In this document: positions 23,390 to 32,097 of the stretch, in pieces | How the letters are laid out: each line of letters begins with the position of its first letter | Position numbering within the stretch: position 1 is the stretch's first letter | Source of the DNA: Candidatus Roizmanbacteria bacterium | GTDB taxonomy: Bacteria > Patescibacteriota > Microgenomatia > UBA1406 > GWC2-37-13 | NCBI GenBank assembly: GCA_016215445.1 | Contig: JACRJL010000003.1 | Location: 466,924 to 530,923, forward strand | Direction of reading: 5' to 3' | DNA: 64,000 bases | Translations under genes and position numbers: made by a program | The notes under the pieces: generated by a model | The model's input: the letters and a program-made list of their open reading frames with translations, nothing else | Told to the model about the DNA's origin: nothing | Databases searched by the model: none

Positions 23390-23665
23390 TTATTTAATTA
23401 AGATTAAAATTGCTACAAATAGACTAATTGTCAAGACGACGTTTACAGGATCAAAGAGGTTGAGGGCAAGAAGGGAGAGGACGACGAAAATAAGTAAAGA
23501 GCCGAGTAATGAGTATTTTTTAGAGTGAACGGAGAGTCTTAGCAATAGGAATACTGTTAAGGCAGTCAGGGAGATAAGGGATAGGACAATCACCCAGTGA
23601 ATAGGCGGGACAAAAAAGATGATTCCAACGATAACCAGCAACAAAAAAAGTATTGCAACTAACAT
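23390..23665 (-). CDS. small membrane protein
   Basis: About 91 aa with three or four hydrophobic stretches (LVAILFLLLVIVGIIFFV; WVIVLSLISLTALTVFLLL; LLGSLLIFVVLSLLALNL; VVLTISLFVAILILI). No family recognised. Of several close start codons (TTG 23674, ATG 23671, ATG 23665), the last lies 9 nt from a minus-strand TATAAT, the spacing common in this window. Divergent from rpsO. Confidence 0.55.
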   Translation of the reverse strand: MLVAILFLLLVIVGIIFFVPPIHWVIVLSLISLTALTVFLLLRLSVHSKKYSLLGSLLIFVVLSLLALNLFDPVNVVLTISLFVAILILIK

Positions 23666-23681
23666 TATCATCAATTATAAT
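23653..23681 (+). promoter_or_regulatory. rpsO-pnp promoter (overlapping divergent -10)
   Basis: TTGCAA (23653-23658), 17 nt, TATAAT (23676-23681), with the ATG at 23690. The sequence ATTATAAT also gives a TATAAT on the minus strand (23679-23674) for the small membrane gene, so the two -10 boxes overlap. Confidence 0.6.
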
Positions 23682-23689
23682 GTTTAACT

Positions 23690-23959
23690 ATGACAAAATT
23701 ACCAGATGATAAACAAAAGATCATTGAAAAGTTTGCCCAGGGCAAAGGCGATACGGGTTCACCGGAGGTTCAAGCTGCTTTATTAAGCCATAAAATTGAC
23801 AAATTATCAGAACACCTTGGTATCAATAAAAAAGATAACCATTCTCGTCGCGGTCTTCTCAAAGTAATCGCCAAAAGAAGAAGAATTTTAAATTATCTGG
23901 AAAAATTGGACGAAAAAAGATATAAAAAATTAGTCAAAGAACTCGGCCTCAAAAAATAA
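23690..23959 (+). CDS. rpsO: 30S ribosomal protein S15
   Basis: 89 aa, normal for S15, which binds 16S rRNA helices of the central domain. Family motifs: GDTGSPEVQAALLSHKIDKLSEHLG, KKDNHSRRGLLKVIAKRRRILNYLEK. Predicted leaderless mRNA, so the 5'-leader autoregulation known in E. coli and other species cannot operate here. It overlaps the pnp ATG by 1 nt, preserving the classical rpsO-pnp pair. Confidence 0.97.
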   Translation: MTKLPDDKQKIIEKFAQGKGDTGSPEVQAALLSHKIDKLSEHLGINKKDNHSRRGLLKVIAKRRRILNYLEKLDEKRYKKLVKELGLKK

Positions 23960-26049
23960 TGAATATTACCCAAGAATCTCTCGAAATTGATGGGCAGAAG
24001 TTAAATCTTCAGTTCGGAAAGCTAGCTCAAGCAGTTGATACTTCAGTGTATGCGACATTGGGTGATACGGCAGTGTTGGTTACGGTTGCCGTCGGACCAG
24101 TAAATCCGAATATAGATTATTTTCCTCTCTCGGTCGAATATGCGGAGAAACTTTACGCAGGCGGACTTATCAAAGGATCTCGTTGGATCAAAAGAGAAGG
24201 AAGACCATCAGATGAAGCTGTTTTAACAGGGAGGCTGATTGATAGATCTATTAGACCTCTTTTCCCGAAAACCTACAAAAAACAGGTACAGGTTGTTATT
24301 ACTCTATTATCTGTTGATGGTGTCAATGACCCGGCTGTACTTTCGGCAATTGCTGTTTCGTCAGCCCTTTCTGTTTCTTCAGTTCCTTGGGATGGTCCGA
24401 TATCAACGGTCCGCATCGGTTATGTCACTTCAGGAGAAAACAAGGAAACAGGTTTTATTTTGAATCCAACCGACAGTGAGCAAGAATTTTCCAGCCTAGA
24501 TCTAATTGTCTCTTCAACAAAGGAAAAAGTTTTAATGATTGAAACTGAAGCAGAAATGGTCAAAGATGAGATTATCCAGGAGGGGATTGAAATGGCTAAA
24601 AAAGAAAATGAAAAGATAATTGAATTTATAGAAAAACTCCAGAAAAAAATCGGCAAGAAAAAAGATTTGATTCCTGAACAACCTGACTATAAGGAAATTC
24701 TTGACTTAGTCAAATCGAAATACAGTAAACCAGTTGCCGATGCCGTTAAACAAGCAGCTGCAACAGCCGGAAGCGAAGACAAAATGCTCCAAGAAATTGT
24801 TTCTTCAATCTACGAAGATCTGGAAAAGAAATTTGACGGCAAGCAGATTATGGCGGCTATTACAAAAAACAACTACGATAACATCAAGAAAAACATTATT
24901 GAGAAAAAAGCCAGGCCGGACGGAAGGAAAGTTGACCAAGTCAGAGATCTTTTTGTTGAAGTTTCCTTGCTACCTCGTACTCACGGTTCTGCTTTATTTC
25001 AAAGAGGTCAGACCCAGGTTCTTTCCATTACTACCTTGGGTTCAACTACTCTTGAACAGCTCATTGAAGGACCAGAAGGTAAAGAAGCCAAAAGGTATAT
25101 CCACCATTATTCTGACGGACCTTATTCTTATGGACAGGTTGGTCGAATAATGGGGCCTTCGAGACGAGCCATAGGCCACGGCGCCTTGGCAGAAAAAGCT
25201 ATTGAGCCAGTTTTGCCTTCGACAGAGGACTTTCCTTACGCAATCAGAGTCGTTTCCGAGATTTTGGCTGAAAACGGATCTTCATCGATGGGAAGCGTTT
25301 CCGGTTCATCATTGTCTTTGATGGACGCCGGAGTTCCTTTAAAAGAAGCTGTCGCCGGAGTAGCGATGGGAATTGTTACAAAATCAGACAGTGAATATGT
25401 AGTTTTGACCGATATTGTCGGCTTGGAAGATTTTGCCGGTGAGATGGACTTCAAAATTGCCGGGACAGTAGGAGGCGTGACTGCTATTCAGCTTGATGTA
25501 AAAAATAAGGGTTTGACTTCCAAAATGATCAAGGATATTTTTGTTCAAGGCAAAAAAGCCAGACTTGAGATTTTGACAGCGATGAATAAGGTTATATCCA
25601 AACCAAGGGAAGAGGTATCACGTTATGCTCCAAAAGTTGTCGTTTTGATTCCTCCTCCAGACAAAATCGGAGAAATTATCGGGCCGGGTGGAAAAAACAT
25701 CCGCGCTTTGATCGCCCGTACTCAGACAGAGATAAACGTCGAAGACGATGGTAAAGTGACAGTAAGTGGATTGGACCGAGCCAAAGTTGACGAAGCAGTT
25801 GCCCACATCAACAATATTACGCGCGTCATTCAGGTAGGAGAAGAGTTTGAAGGTGAAGTAACGAGAATTTTGCAGTTTGGAGCCTTTGTGGAGATGTTAC
25901 CTGGAAAAGAAGGATTAGTGCATGTTTCCAAGATGGGTAAAGGATTTGTTAAAAGTCCTTACGACGTTGTCAAAATAGGCCAGAAAGTCAAAGTCAAAGT
26001 CTACCAGATCGACCAGATGGGCCGGATAAACCTTCAGATGATTCCGTAA
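23959..26049 (+). CDS. pnp: polynucleotide phosphorylase
   Basis: 3'-5' phosphorolytic exoribonuclease of the RNA degradosome, 696 aa. Two RNase PH domains (about 1-210 and 300-530, with RSIRPLFP, then GRKVDQVRDL, LFQRGQTQVLS and SSMGSVSGSSLSLMDAG), an all-helical linker, a KH domain with IIGPGGKNIRALI (about 572) and an S1 domain (about 625-690) with GEVTRILQFGAFVEMLPGKEGLVHVS. Translationally coupled to rpsO. Confidence 0.97.
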   Translation: MNITQESLEIDGQKLNLQFGKLAQAVDTSVYATLGDTAVLVTVAVGPVNPNIDYFPLSVEYAEKLYAGGLIKGSRWIKREGRPSDEAVLTGRLIDRSIRPLFPKTYKKQVQVVITLLSVDGVNDPAVLSAIAVSSALSVSSVPWDGPISTVRIGYVTSGENKETGFILNPTDSEQEFSSLDLIVSSTKEKVLMIETEAEMVKDEIIQEGIEMAKKENEKIIEFIEKLQKKIGKKKDLIPEQPDYKEILDLVKSKYSKPVADAVKQAAATAGSEDKMLQEIVSSIYEDLEKKFDGKQIMAAITKNNYDNIKKNIIEKKARPDGRKVDQVRDLFVEVSLLPRTHGSALFQRGQTQVLSITTLGSTTLEQLIEGPEGKEAKRYIHHYSDGPYSYGQVGRIMGPSRRAIGHGALAEKAIEPVLPSTEDFPYAIRVVSEILAENGSSSMGSVSGSSLSLMDAGVPLKEAVAGVAMGIVTKSDSEYVVLTDIVGLEDFAGEMDFKIAGTVGGVTAIQLDVKNKGLTSKMIKDIFVQGKKARLEILTAMNKVISKPREEVSRYAPKVVVLIPPPDKIGEIIGPGGKNIRALIARTQTEINVEDDGKVTVSGLDRAKVDEAVAHINNITRVIQVGEEFEGEVTRILQFGAFVEMLPGKEGLVHVSKMGKGFVKSPYDVVKIGQKVKVKVYQIDQMGRINLQMIP

Positions 26050-26097
26050 GCTTTCATTCTGTTGATTTCTTTTTATCCTATAAGTAGAATCATTATT

Positions 26098-28242
26098 ATG
26101 GCAAGAAGAAGGTCTTTGATCAAATTACCGTTTTTGAAATTCAAAATCAACAAACAGACGATTTTTAATATTCTTGGTTTTTTGTTGATCGGTGCTTCAT
26201 TGGTTTCACTTATCTCATTTGCCAAAAATCTCTCCAATGAAAGTTCAGGGAGACAGCTTTTCGTCTTGAATCAATTTCTAGTTAGTCGCTTTGGATGGCT
26301 TTCCATAATGCTTCCATTTATATTGATTCTTGTTTCTGCCCACTTCTTCAATACAAAAAAACTAAAGTTTATCAAACCGAACATTTCAGGTGGAATAGTC
26401 ATGGTATTCATTTCTCTCTTGGGGATCTTCCGTTCGGGAGAATTCGGCCAGGTGATATTTGACAATTTGAGTCTTGATTTTTCCCTTATCGGCGCCATCA
26501 TTATTATGGCAGTGATCTTTATCATAGGTTTGGTACTTTTTTTGGATACTTCAATCGACGTTTTTCTCATCTTTGTTTTTAATTTGGCTAAATCTTCAGT
26601 TATTTTTGTCAAGAATTATTTTTTCAGAGCTATGGACGATAAAAACTTGGTCAAAGACGCCAAGAGCGGAAATCAACTCATCCTTGATAAACGAGTTGAA
26701 GAAAAGGCAAAAGCGTCACCTTTGCCGCTTGGCCAGGCTCCTATTAGAGATTCAACAATTTCCATTAGGCCATTGCCAACCTCATCGAGGTCAACTTGGG
26801 TCTATCCGCCATTATCCCTTCTGGCTGACGTTTCCCAAAAAGAAGCCGACCGGGGCGACGTCAAACATAATGCATCTACAATCGAACAGACCTTGGATAG
26901 TTTCGGCATCAGAGCAAAAGTCGAAGAGGTTAATTTCGGCCCGGCAGTGACTCAGTATGCCATCGCAATTGCCATGGGGACAAAACTTTCCAGGATTACA
27001 GCCCTTTCCAACAATCTCGCACTCTCTTTGGCAGCGTCAACCGGCCAGGTAAGAATTGAAGCCCCTATTCCAGGAAGATCACTTGTCGGAATAGAAATTC
27101 CTAATAAAAGACCGGAAATAGTTACAGAAAAAGCCTTACTGTCATCTCCGGTTTTTACATCAAACAACGATCCTCTTCTTGTTCCTCTCGGCCTTGACGT
27201 TTCCGGACAGCCTGTGGCAGCCTCGATTGCCAAGATGCCCCACGTTTTGATTGCCGGTGCAACAGGTAGCGGTAAATCAGTTCTCCTCAATGCATGGATT
27301 TCCTCATTTCTTTTCAGAACCAGACCTGAAGACTTACGTATGATTTTGGTCGATCCTAAACGGGTTGAACTATCAATCTATAATGGTATTCCTCACCTTC
27401 TAACTGAGGTGATTGTTGAGGCTGATAAAATTATTTCTGCCTTGAAATGGACAGTCGGGGAAATGGAAGCCAGATACAAAATATTTGCCCAGGCTGGGGC
27501 GAGGAATATAGAAAGTTATAACGCCATTGAAGGAGTAGAAAAAAGACCTTATATTCTATTTGTGATAGATGAGTTGGCCGACCTGATGATTTTTGCGCCA
27601 GGAGAGGCTGAGGAATTGATCACAAGAGTGGCTCAGATGTCTCGTGCCACAGGTATTCATTTGATCTTGGCGACACAGCGGCCGTCGGTTGACGTCATCA
27701 CAGGTTTGATGAAAGCCAATATTCCCACTCGCGTTGCCTTCAATGTTTCCTCAATGATTGATTCACGTGTCATTATAGATATGCCAGGCGCAGAAAAGCT
27801 ACTCGGTCGCGGAGATATGCTTTATCTTCCTCCTGATAAAGCGAAACCAGTCCGTATTCAAGGCCCGTATGTTACTGAAAAAGAAGTCATGAGCTTGGTT
27901 AAGTTTTTGAAAAATCAAGCTCCAGAGGTCCATTATACAGAAGAAGTGACAGAGCAGGCTGTGACAGTTCGTTCAGGCGCCGGAGGAACAGTTGTTGTTA
28001 ATGGCGGTGAGAACGATCCGTTATTCAACCAGGCTTTGGAAATAATCATGCAACAAGATAAAGCCTCGGCATCTCTTTTGCAGAGGCGTCTCTCAATCGG
28101 TTATGCCAGAGCGGCCAGGATACTTGATCAGATGGAGGCGGCCGGGTATGTCGGACAAGCCGAAGGTTCAAAACCGCGTGATGTTATAAAGCGTCCATCT
28201 AATCCTGAATCGGGCGACATGCAGCCAGGAGACATTCATTAA
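26098..28242 (+). CDS. ftsK: FtsK/SpoIIIE DNA translocase
   Basis: Membrane-anchored, septum-located motor that moves chromosome ends during division. Four TM segments in about 20-180, a short linker (about 185-260), then the alpha-beta motor: Walker A GATGSGKSV (about 386) and Walker B ILFVIDELADLM (about 483). The C-terminal gamma winged helix (about 640-700) has ASASLLQRRLSIGYARAARILDQME, which reads KOPS/SRS-like sites. The tracked start 26062 is replaced by ATG 26098 (MARRRSLIK), 8 nt after TAGAAT. Confidence 0.95.
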   Translation: MARRRSLIKLPFLKFKINKQTIFNILGFLLIGASLVSLISFAKNLSNESSGRQLFVLNQFLVSRFGWLSIMLPFILILVSAHFFNTKKLKFIKPNISGGIVMVFISLLGIFRSGEFGQVIFDNLSLDFSLIGAIIIMAVIFIIGLVLFLDTSIDVFLIFVFNLAKSSVIFVKNYFFRAMDDKNLVKDAKSGNQLILDKRVEEKAKASPLPLGQAPIRDSTISIRPLPTSSRSTWVYPPLSLLADVSQKEADRGDVKHNASTIEQTLDSFGIRAKVEEVNFGPAVTQYAIAIAMGTKLSRITALSNNLALSLAASTGQVRIEAPIPGRSLVGIEIPNKRPEIVTEKALLSSPVFTSNNDPLLVPLGLDVSGQPVAASIAKMPHVLIAGATGSGKSVLLNAWISSFLFRTRPEDLRMILVDPKRVELSIYNGIPHLLTEVIVEADKIISALKWTVGEMEARYKIFAQAGARNIESYNAIEGVEKRPYILFVIDELADLMIFAPGEAEELITRVAQMSRATGIHLILATQRPSVDVITGLMKANIPTRVAFNVSSMIDSRVIIDMPGAEKLLGRGDMLYLPPDKAKPVRIQGPYVTEKEVMSLVKFLKNQAPEVHYTEEVTEQAVTVRSGAGGTVVVNGGENDPLFNQALEIIMQQDKASASLLQRRLSIGYARAARILDQMEAAGYVGQAEGSKPRDVIKRPSNPESGDMQPGDIH

Positions 28243-28259
28243 AAATTAAATCAAGATAT

Positions 28260-28799
28260 ATGAAGACGTTTATCGTTGCTCTAATATTTTTCTTACTAGG
28301 TTTTGGTGCTTATTGGGGTTACGGAAAATATCAGTCTTTGCTGAAAGAGAACCAGGAGTTAAAAAAGGCAGAAAAGTCTCTTCCAGTTTCAACAGAGGAG
28401 GAATCAATTCCGACCTCGACACCAAGTCCGACTGTCGGAATTGAGACAAAAGGAAAGATAGAAGGCACATTGGGTTATCCGGCCGAGGGTATTCCCGAAT
28501 TGGAAGTTTATGCCTTTAGCGTTTCAGACAATTCAAAATACTTCATGATAAAAACTTTTGTAAATCAAAGCCAATTTACAATCAAGGATGTTGATCCAGG
28601 CAACTACTATGTAGTGGCATATCCGATAAAGTACGGAGGTCTGTCAGGCGCCTATTCCAAAGCCGTAGCCTGTGGTCTTTCTGTTGAATGTACGGATCAT
28701 TCTCTGATTTCAATTAAAGTTAGTTCAGGAGAAATTACCACTGGTGTTGAGGTCAAGGATTGGTATGCTCCGGAGGGAACTTTTCCAGCAAAGCCTTAA
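28260..28799 (+). CDS. membrane-anchored extracytoplasmic protein with beta domain
   Basis: 179 aa. N-terminal TM/signal anchor (about 3-20), a coiled-coil-like stretch (about 24-40), a Pro/Ser/Thr linker (PTSTPSPTVG), then a beta-rich domain (about 63-165) with KIEGTLGYPAEGIPELEVYAF and FTIKDVDPGNYYVVAYP, as in carboxypeptidase-regulatory/CNA-B-like folds. The two Cys at about 140-147 could form a disulphide. Function unknown. It follows ftsK by 17 nt and ends 7 nt before a convergent gene. Confidence 0.65.
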   Translation: MKTFIVALIFFLLGFGAYWGYGKYQSLLKENQELKKAEKSLPVSTEEESIPTSTPSPTVGIETKGKIEGTLGYPAEGIPELEVYAFSVSDNSKYFMIKTFVNQSQFTIKDVDPGNYYVVAYPIKYGGLSGAYSKAVACGLSVECTDHSLISIKVSSGEITTGVEVKDWYAPEGTFPAKP

Positions 28800-28805
28800 T
28801 TTTTT

Positions 28806-29894
28806 TCAGCTCACCAACTGTTTTGTTAAAGGGATACTTTTTAAGAGGTTTACAGTAAAGTAAGAGAGAAAAAAAACAATAATAATCTTCAAAATAAGAA
28901 AAAACCATAAAGGTGAAAGTATTTTGTCAATCCTTAGACCGGCAAATTTATCTGCTAAATCTATGAAAATCGGATGGATAAGGTAAATTCCAAAAATTAC
29001 TGAAGAAAGATGTATTACTGCTTTTTCCGAAAATCGGTTTAATTTTCCAGCAAAATCAGTACTGACAAATATTAAGAACAAAGATACTGTCATCAAGACA
29101 ATAAAAGGGCTGAACGGGCCGAAGAAATACTGATTAAAACCTTTTGACCATAAGAAAGACACTTTTGAGTTATCGAGATCCGTTGTCAAGAAATTAAAGA
29201 TGCCGTTAGCAATCGCACTGAAGGCAAAAACGCCGACGAGTAATTTTTTTTTGTTAAAAAAAATTCTTTTTTCAACTAAAAAATACCCGGCGCAATAATA
29301 ACCGATATAAAGCAAAGACTTAGTTAAAATGTTTTCTTTGTAAGCGGAAAAAGGAAAGAACAAATTTATTAATGTAACGGTGATACTAAAAAGAAAAGTA
29401 AGCACTAAAAAGTATTTTTGATTCTGAACGGTTGATTTCTTAAAAAAACTGCTTAGAAGGGGAGTCAAAAGGCTTAATTCCAGAATTATGACCAAAAAAT
29501 ACAAATGAGTATTGGTGCTGTTTAAAAAATCCCTGAGACTCGAGACAAGATTAAGTTTGGCGCCGAAAAACCAGTAGGGCCAGAAAAAGAAAAAAACTGT
29601 CCAAAAAACAAAGGGTAGTATGAGACGAAAAAAACGTTTTGTTAAAAAAGCAAAAAGGTTGTTTTCTCTATAACGCGAAATTATCAGATAGCCGCTTATC
29701 ATCACAAAAAGCGGAACAGAGATACGAGCGGTCGAATTTATATAGTTGGCAATAAACCAAGTGATTCCGCCGAAGATGTTTTTATAACCGACAAAAGAGT
29801 CGCTGACATGAATTGAGACGACAGCCAGTCCGGCGAGAATTCTTAATATGTCAAGGCTGATAATTCTATTCGAGGTATTTTTTGATATTTTCAT
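28806..29894 (-). CDS. acyltransferase 3 family membrane protein
   Basis: 362 aa with about 10 TM segments. The start SLDILRILAGLAVVSIHVSDSF contains the family Arg-x10-His pattern (R about 18, H about 28). WFIANYINSTARISVPLFVMISGYLI follows (about 45-70). This family O-acetylates or acylates surface sugars and peptidoglycan. It overlaps mltG by 29 nt and may modify the glycan made elsewhere in the window. Confidence 0.88.
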   Translation of the reverse strand: MKISKNTSNRIISLDILRILAGLAVVSIHVSDSFVGYKNIFGGITWFIANYINSTARISVPLFVMISGYLIISRYRENNLFAFLTKRFFRLILPFVFWTVFFFFWPYWFFGAKLNLVSSLRDFLNSTNTHLYFLVIILELSLLTPLLSSFFKKSTVQNQKYFLVLTFLFSITVTLINLFFPFSAYKENILTKSLLYIGYYCAGYFLVEKRIFFNKKKLLVGVFAFSAIANGIFNFLTTDLDNSKVSFLWSKGFNQYFFGPFSPFIVLMTVSLFLIFVSTDFAGKLNRFSEKAVIHLSSVIFGIYLIHPIFIDLADKFAGLRIDKILSPLWFFLILKIIIVFFLSYFTVNLLKSIPLTKQLVS

Positions 29895-30828
29895 TGTGCT
29901 CTTCTATTGTTTTTTCGTAGTGCATATTGGTATTTTTATCAGACATATAGTACCAATAAGGCGTATTTCTATCAGCTTCAACGACTGCCGTTATAGATGT
30001 CAAGCCTGGATTGGAAATAGGGGTCGGTGGAAGGCCCTTATTTTTGTAAGAATTGAAGGGAGAATCAATCTCCAGGTCGTCAAACGAAAGTACTTTTTTC
30101 CACCAGCTTTTTTCTCCAGCTTGATAACCTAAAGCATATTGGATTGTAGCATCAACCTGTAAAGGCCAGTCTGCATCCAATCTCTTCAAAAGTATTCCTG
30201 CGACGATTTTTTTATCTGCTTCGTGTTTTGCCTCTTTTTCAACAATCGAAGCGAGAGTGAGAACTTCTTTTTCAGATAGTCCTTTGAGATTGGCTTTTTG
30301 TTTCATATCCTCTGTAAATTTTTGCTCATAATTATTTTTCAAGATTGAGATTACACTTCCGGCAGTAGCGTCTTTAGGCATCAAATAAGTATCTGGAAAA
30401 AGATATCCTTCTTCGGCATTTTGGATGAATTCTACTTCCGGTATCTCCAACCTGTTTCCTATTATCTGTGCCATTTCTTCTTTTCTCGTTCCTTCAATCA
30501 AAGTCACCCAAACGTCTAAGGTGCCATGGGTAAGATTTTTGGCAATCTCATAGGCATTCATAGAAGGAGAAAGGCGAAAATCACCAGCTTGGATGCTTCT
30601 TTCCAATCCAAGTTGTTTAACAGCCAGGTAAAAGACGAGCTTGCTCCGGATTAGGTCTTCTTTATCCAGGTTGTCGACTATTTTTTGCAAAGGGTCGCCC
30701 GGGCTTATAACAAAGATTTTTGTCGAGCTGTCTGTTTTATTAAAAGGGAGGGTTCCTTGCCTGTAAAAAAGGTAAGCAAATAACCCAAGAAATAAAAGGA
30801 TAAAAAAAGCCACAGTTTCTTTTTTCAT
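29866..30828 (-). CDS. mltG: endolytic murein transglycosylase MltG
   Basis: 320-aa YceG-like protein that cleaves nascent glycan strands near the membrane. N-terminal TM (about 8-24), LysM-like part (about 40-105), then the catalytic domain with LASIVEKEAKHEADKKIVAGIL (about 193-214, catalytic Glu in VEKEA), LQVDATIQYALG and SPFNSYKNKGLPPTPISNPGLTSI. It starts 1 nt from the phosphorylase stop, in the murJ-deoA-like-mltG-acyltransferase operon. Confidence 0.94.
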   Translation of the reverse strand: MKKETVAFFILLFLGLFAYLFYRQGTLPFNKTDSSTKIFVISPGDPLQKIVDNLDKEDLIRSKLVFYLAVKQLGLERSIQAGDFRLSPSMNAYEIAKNLTHGTLDVWVTLIEGTRKEEMAQIIGNRLEIPEVEFIQNAEEGYLFPDTYLMPKDATAGSVISILKNNYEQKFTEDMKQKANLKGLSEKEVLTLASIVEKEAKHEADKKIVAGILLKRLDADWPLQVDATIQYALGYQAGEKSWWKKVLSFDDLEIDSPFNSYKNKGLPPTPISNPGLTSITAVVEADRNTPYWYYMSDKNTNMHYEKTIEEHNENIKKYLE

Positions 30829-32097
30829 TTATTTTTCAATTGTAAAAATTGGTAAATTCTTTAAAGTTACTTCTCCTTCTTTTAATCGATATTTATCACT
30901 TGAATAAATAATAAGCATTGCTTCTCCCTTGTCGACATTGTGATCAAGCTTTTTCAAGAGATAAATGCCGGCCTGTTTGTCTTTCGGCGCCCCCAAAACT
31001 TTGGCGACAGTATTTAAATTATAATTGTTAATATCTTTAATTCTACCAGAAACAGTTGATTCTATCTCTTTTTTGAAGTGGGCTAGTTTTAAACTACGCC
31101 AAGAGATATTTTTATCTCCTTTTTGGGCGGCAACGATTTCCCTGAATTTTTTTAAAGCCAATCCTGATTCGAGAATTTTTCTCGCCTCGTCTTCTCCGTT
31201 TTTTTTAATTTTCTTTTGTTTATAGCAAAGGTCGAGGAGCATGCCGCTCAATCGGACAGCTTTTGCTTCAAGCCGAAGCGGCCTGTCCTTGTGTTGCTCG
31301 AGAACGTATAAGACATCTCGGGCTTCAAGGATAGGTCCAATTCCCCGGCCAGCTGGTTCGAGCATCTCATTAATGTCGACAACAGATTTAATTTTAAAAT
31401 GATTTGCCAAGTCTGTAAATTTTTTGGCAACTTTTTCCGCGTCGCTGAAGTGGCGGATTTTAGCGGTTTTACCATAAGGTAAGTCGAGAGCTAAATGGGT
31501 TGTGCCGGCCGCAACTTTTTTTGCCATCACTGAAATGATTATCTTATCGAAAGACTCAAAAGACAGTGGTTCTTCAACTCTGATTATGATGTCGTCGGCC
31601 GGAGCAATTCCAAGCCTTCCATTCCAGGCGACGCAGCCGCCAACTTTATCAACTATTTTCTTGATTTCATCAGGAGTGAATTCAACCGAAGCAATCGATT
31701 CCATGACATCGGCAGTCCCGGCAGGAGTGGTGATGGCGCGGGACGAAATTTTCGGGATCTTGAAACCGGCGGCGGCAATAATGGGAACTAATATCATAGT
31801 TGTTCTTGTTCCGGCGATGCCGCCTACCGAATGTTTGTCAGCAACAATGCCTTTGAATTTGAGTTTGTTTCCTGTTTCGACCATTGCCTTAGTAAAATGA
31901 AAAAGTTCAGTAGGGCTATAGCCTTCCCGGAAAGAAGAGGCGACAAAATAGGTTGTTAAGATGTCAGTCAGTTTTTCATGGGCAATTTCATCCATGATTG
32001 CATATATTTCCCTATAAGAAAGCTGTTTTCCTAAAAGCTTTTTTTGGATGGCTTTTATAGCTAACATTTTTTCATCGTCTTCGTTTGCATTATTCAT
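30829..32097 (-). CDS. AMP phosphorylase / thymidine phosphorylase-like enzyme, short form
   Basis: Nucleoside/nucleotide phosphorylase that splits AMP (or a pyrimidine nucleoside) with phosphate. DKHSVGGIAGTRTTMILVPIIAAAG (about 83-107) and SSRAITTPAGTADVMESIA (about 113-131) follow the archaeal AMP phosphorylase pattern rather than bacterial DeoA (which has KHSTGGVGD and SGRGLGHTGGT). Archaeal enzymes are about 500 aa; this one has 422 and lacks their N-terminal domain of about 80 residues. In many CPR genomes this enzyme works with ribose-1,5-bisphosphate isomerase and RuBisCO, neither seen here. It overlaps murJ by 8 nt. Confidence 0.8.
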   Translation of the reverse strand: MNNANEDDEKMLAIKAIQKKLLGKQLSYREIYAIMDEIAHEKLTDILTTYFVASSFREGYSPTELFHFTKAMVETGNKLKFKGIVADKHSVGGIAGTRTTMILVPIIAAAGFKIPKISSRAITTPAGTADVMESIASVEFTPDEIKKIVDKVGGCVAWNGRLGIAPADDIIIRVEEPLSFESFDKIIISVMAKKVAAGTTHLALDLPYGKTAKIRHFSDAEKVAKKFTDLANHFKIKSVVDINEMLEPAGRGIGPILEARDVLYVLEQHKDRPLRLEAKAVRLSGMLLDLCYKQKKIKKNGEDEARKILESGLALKKFREIVAAQKGDKNISWRSLKLAHFKKEIESTVSGRIKDINNYNLNTVAKVLGAPKDKQAGIYLLKKLDHNVDKGEAMLIIYSSDKYRLKEGEVTLKNLPIFTIEK

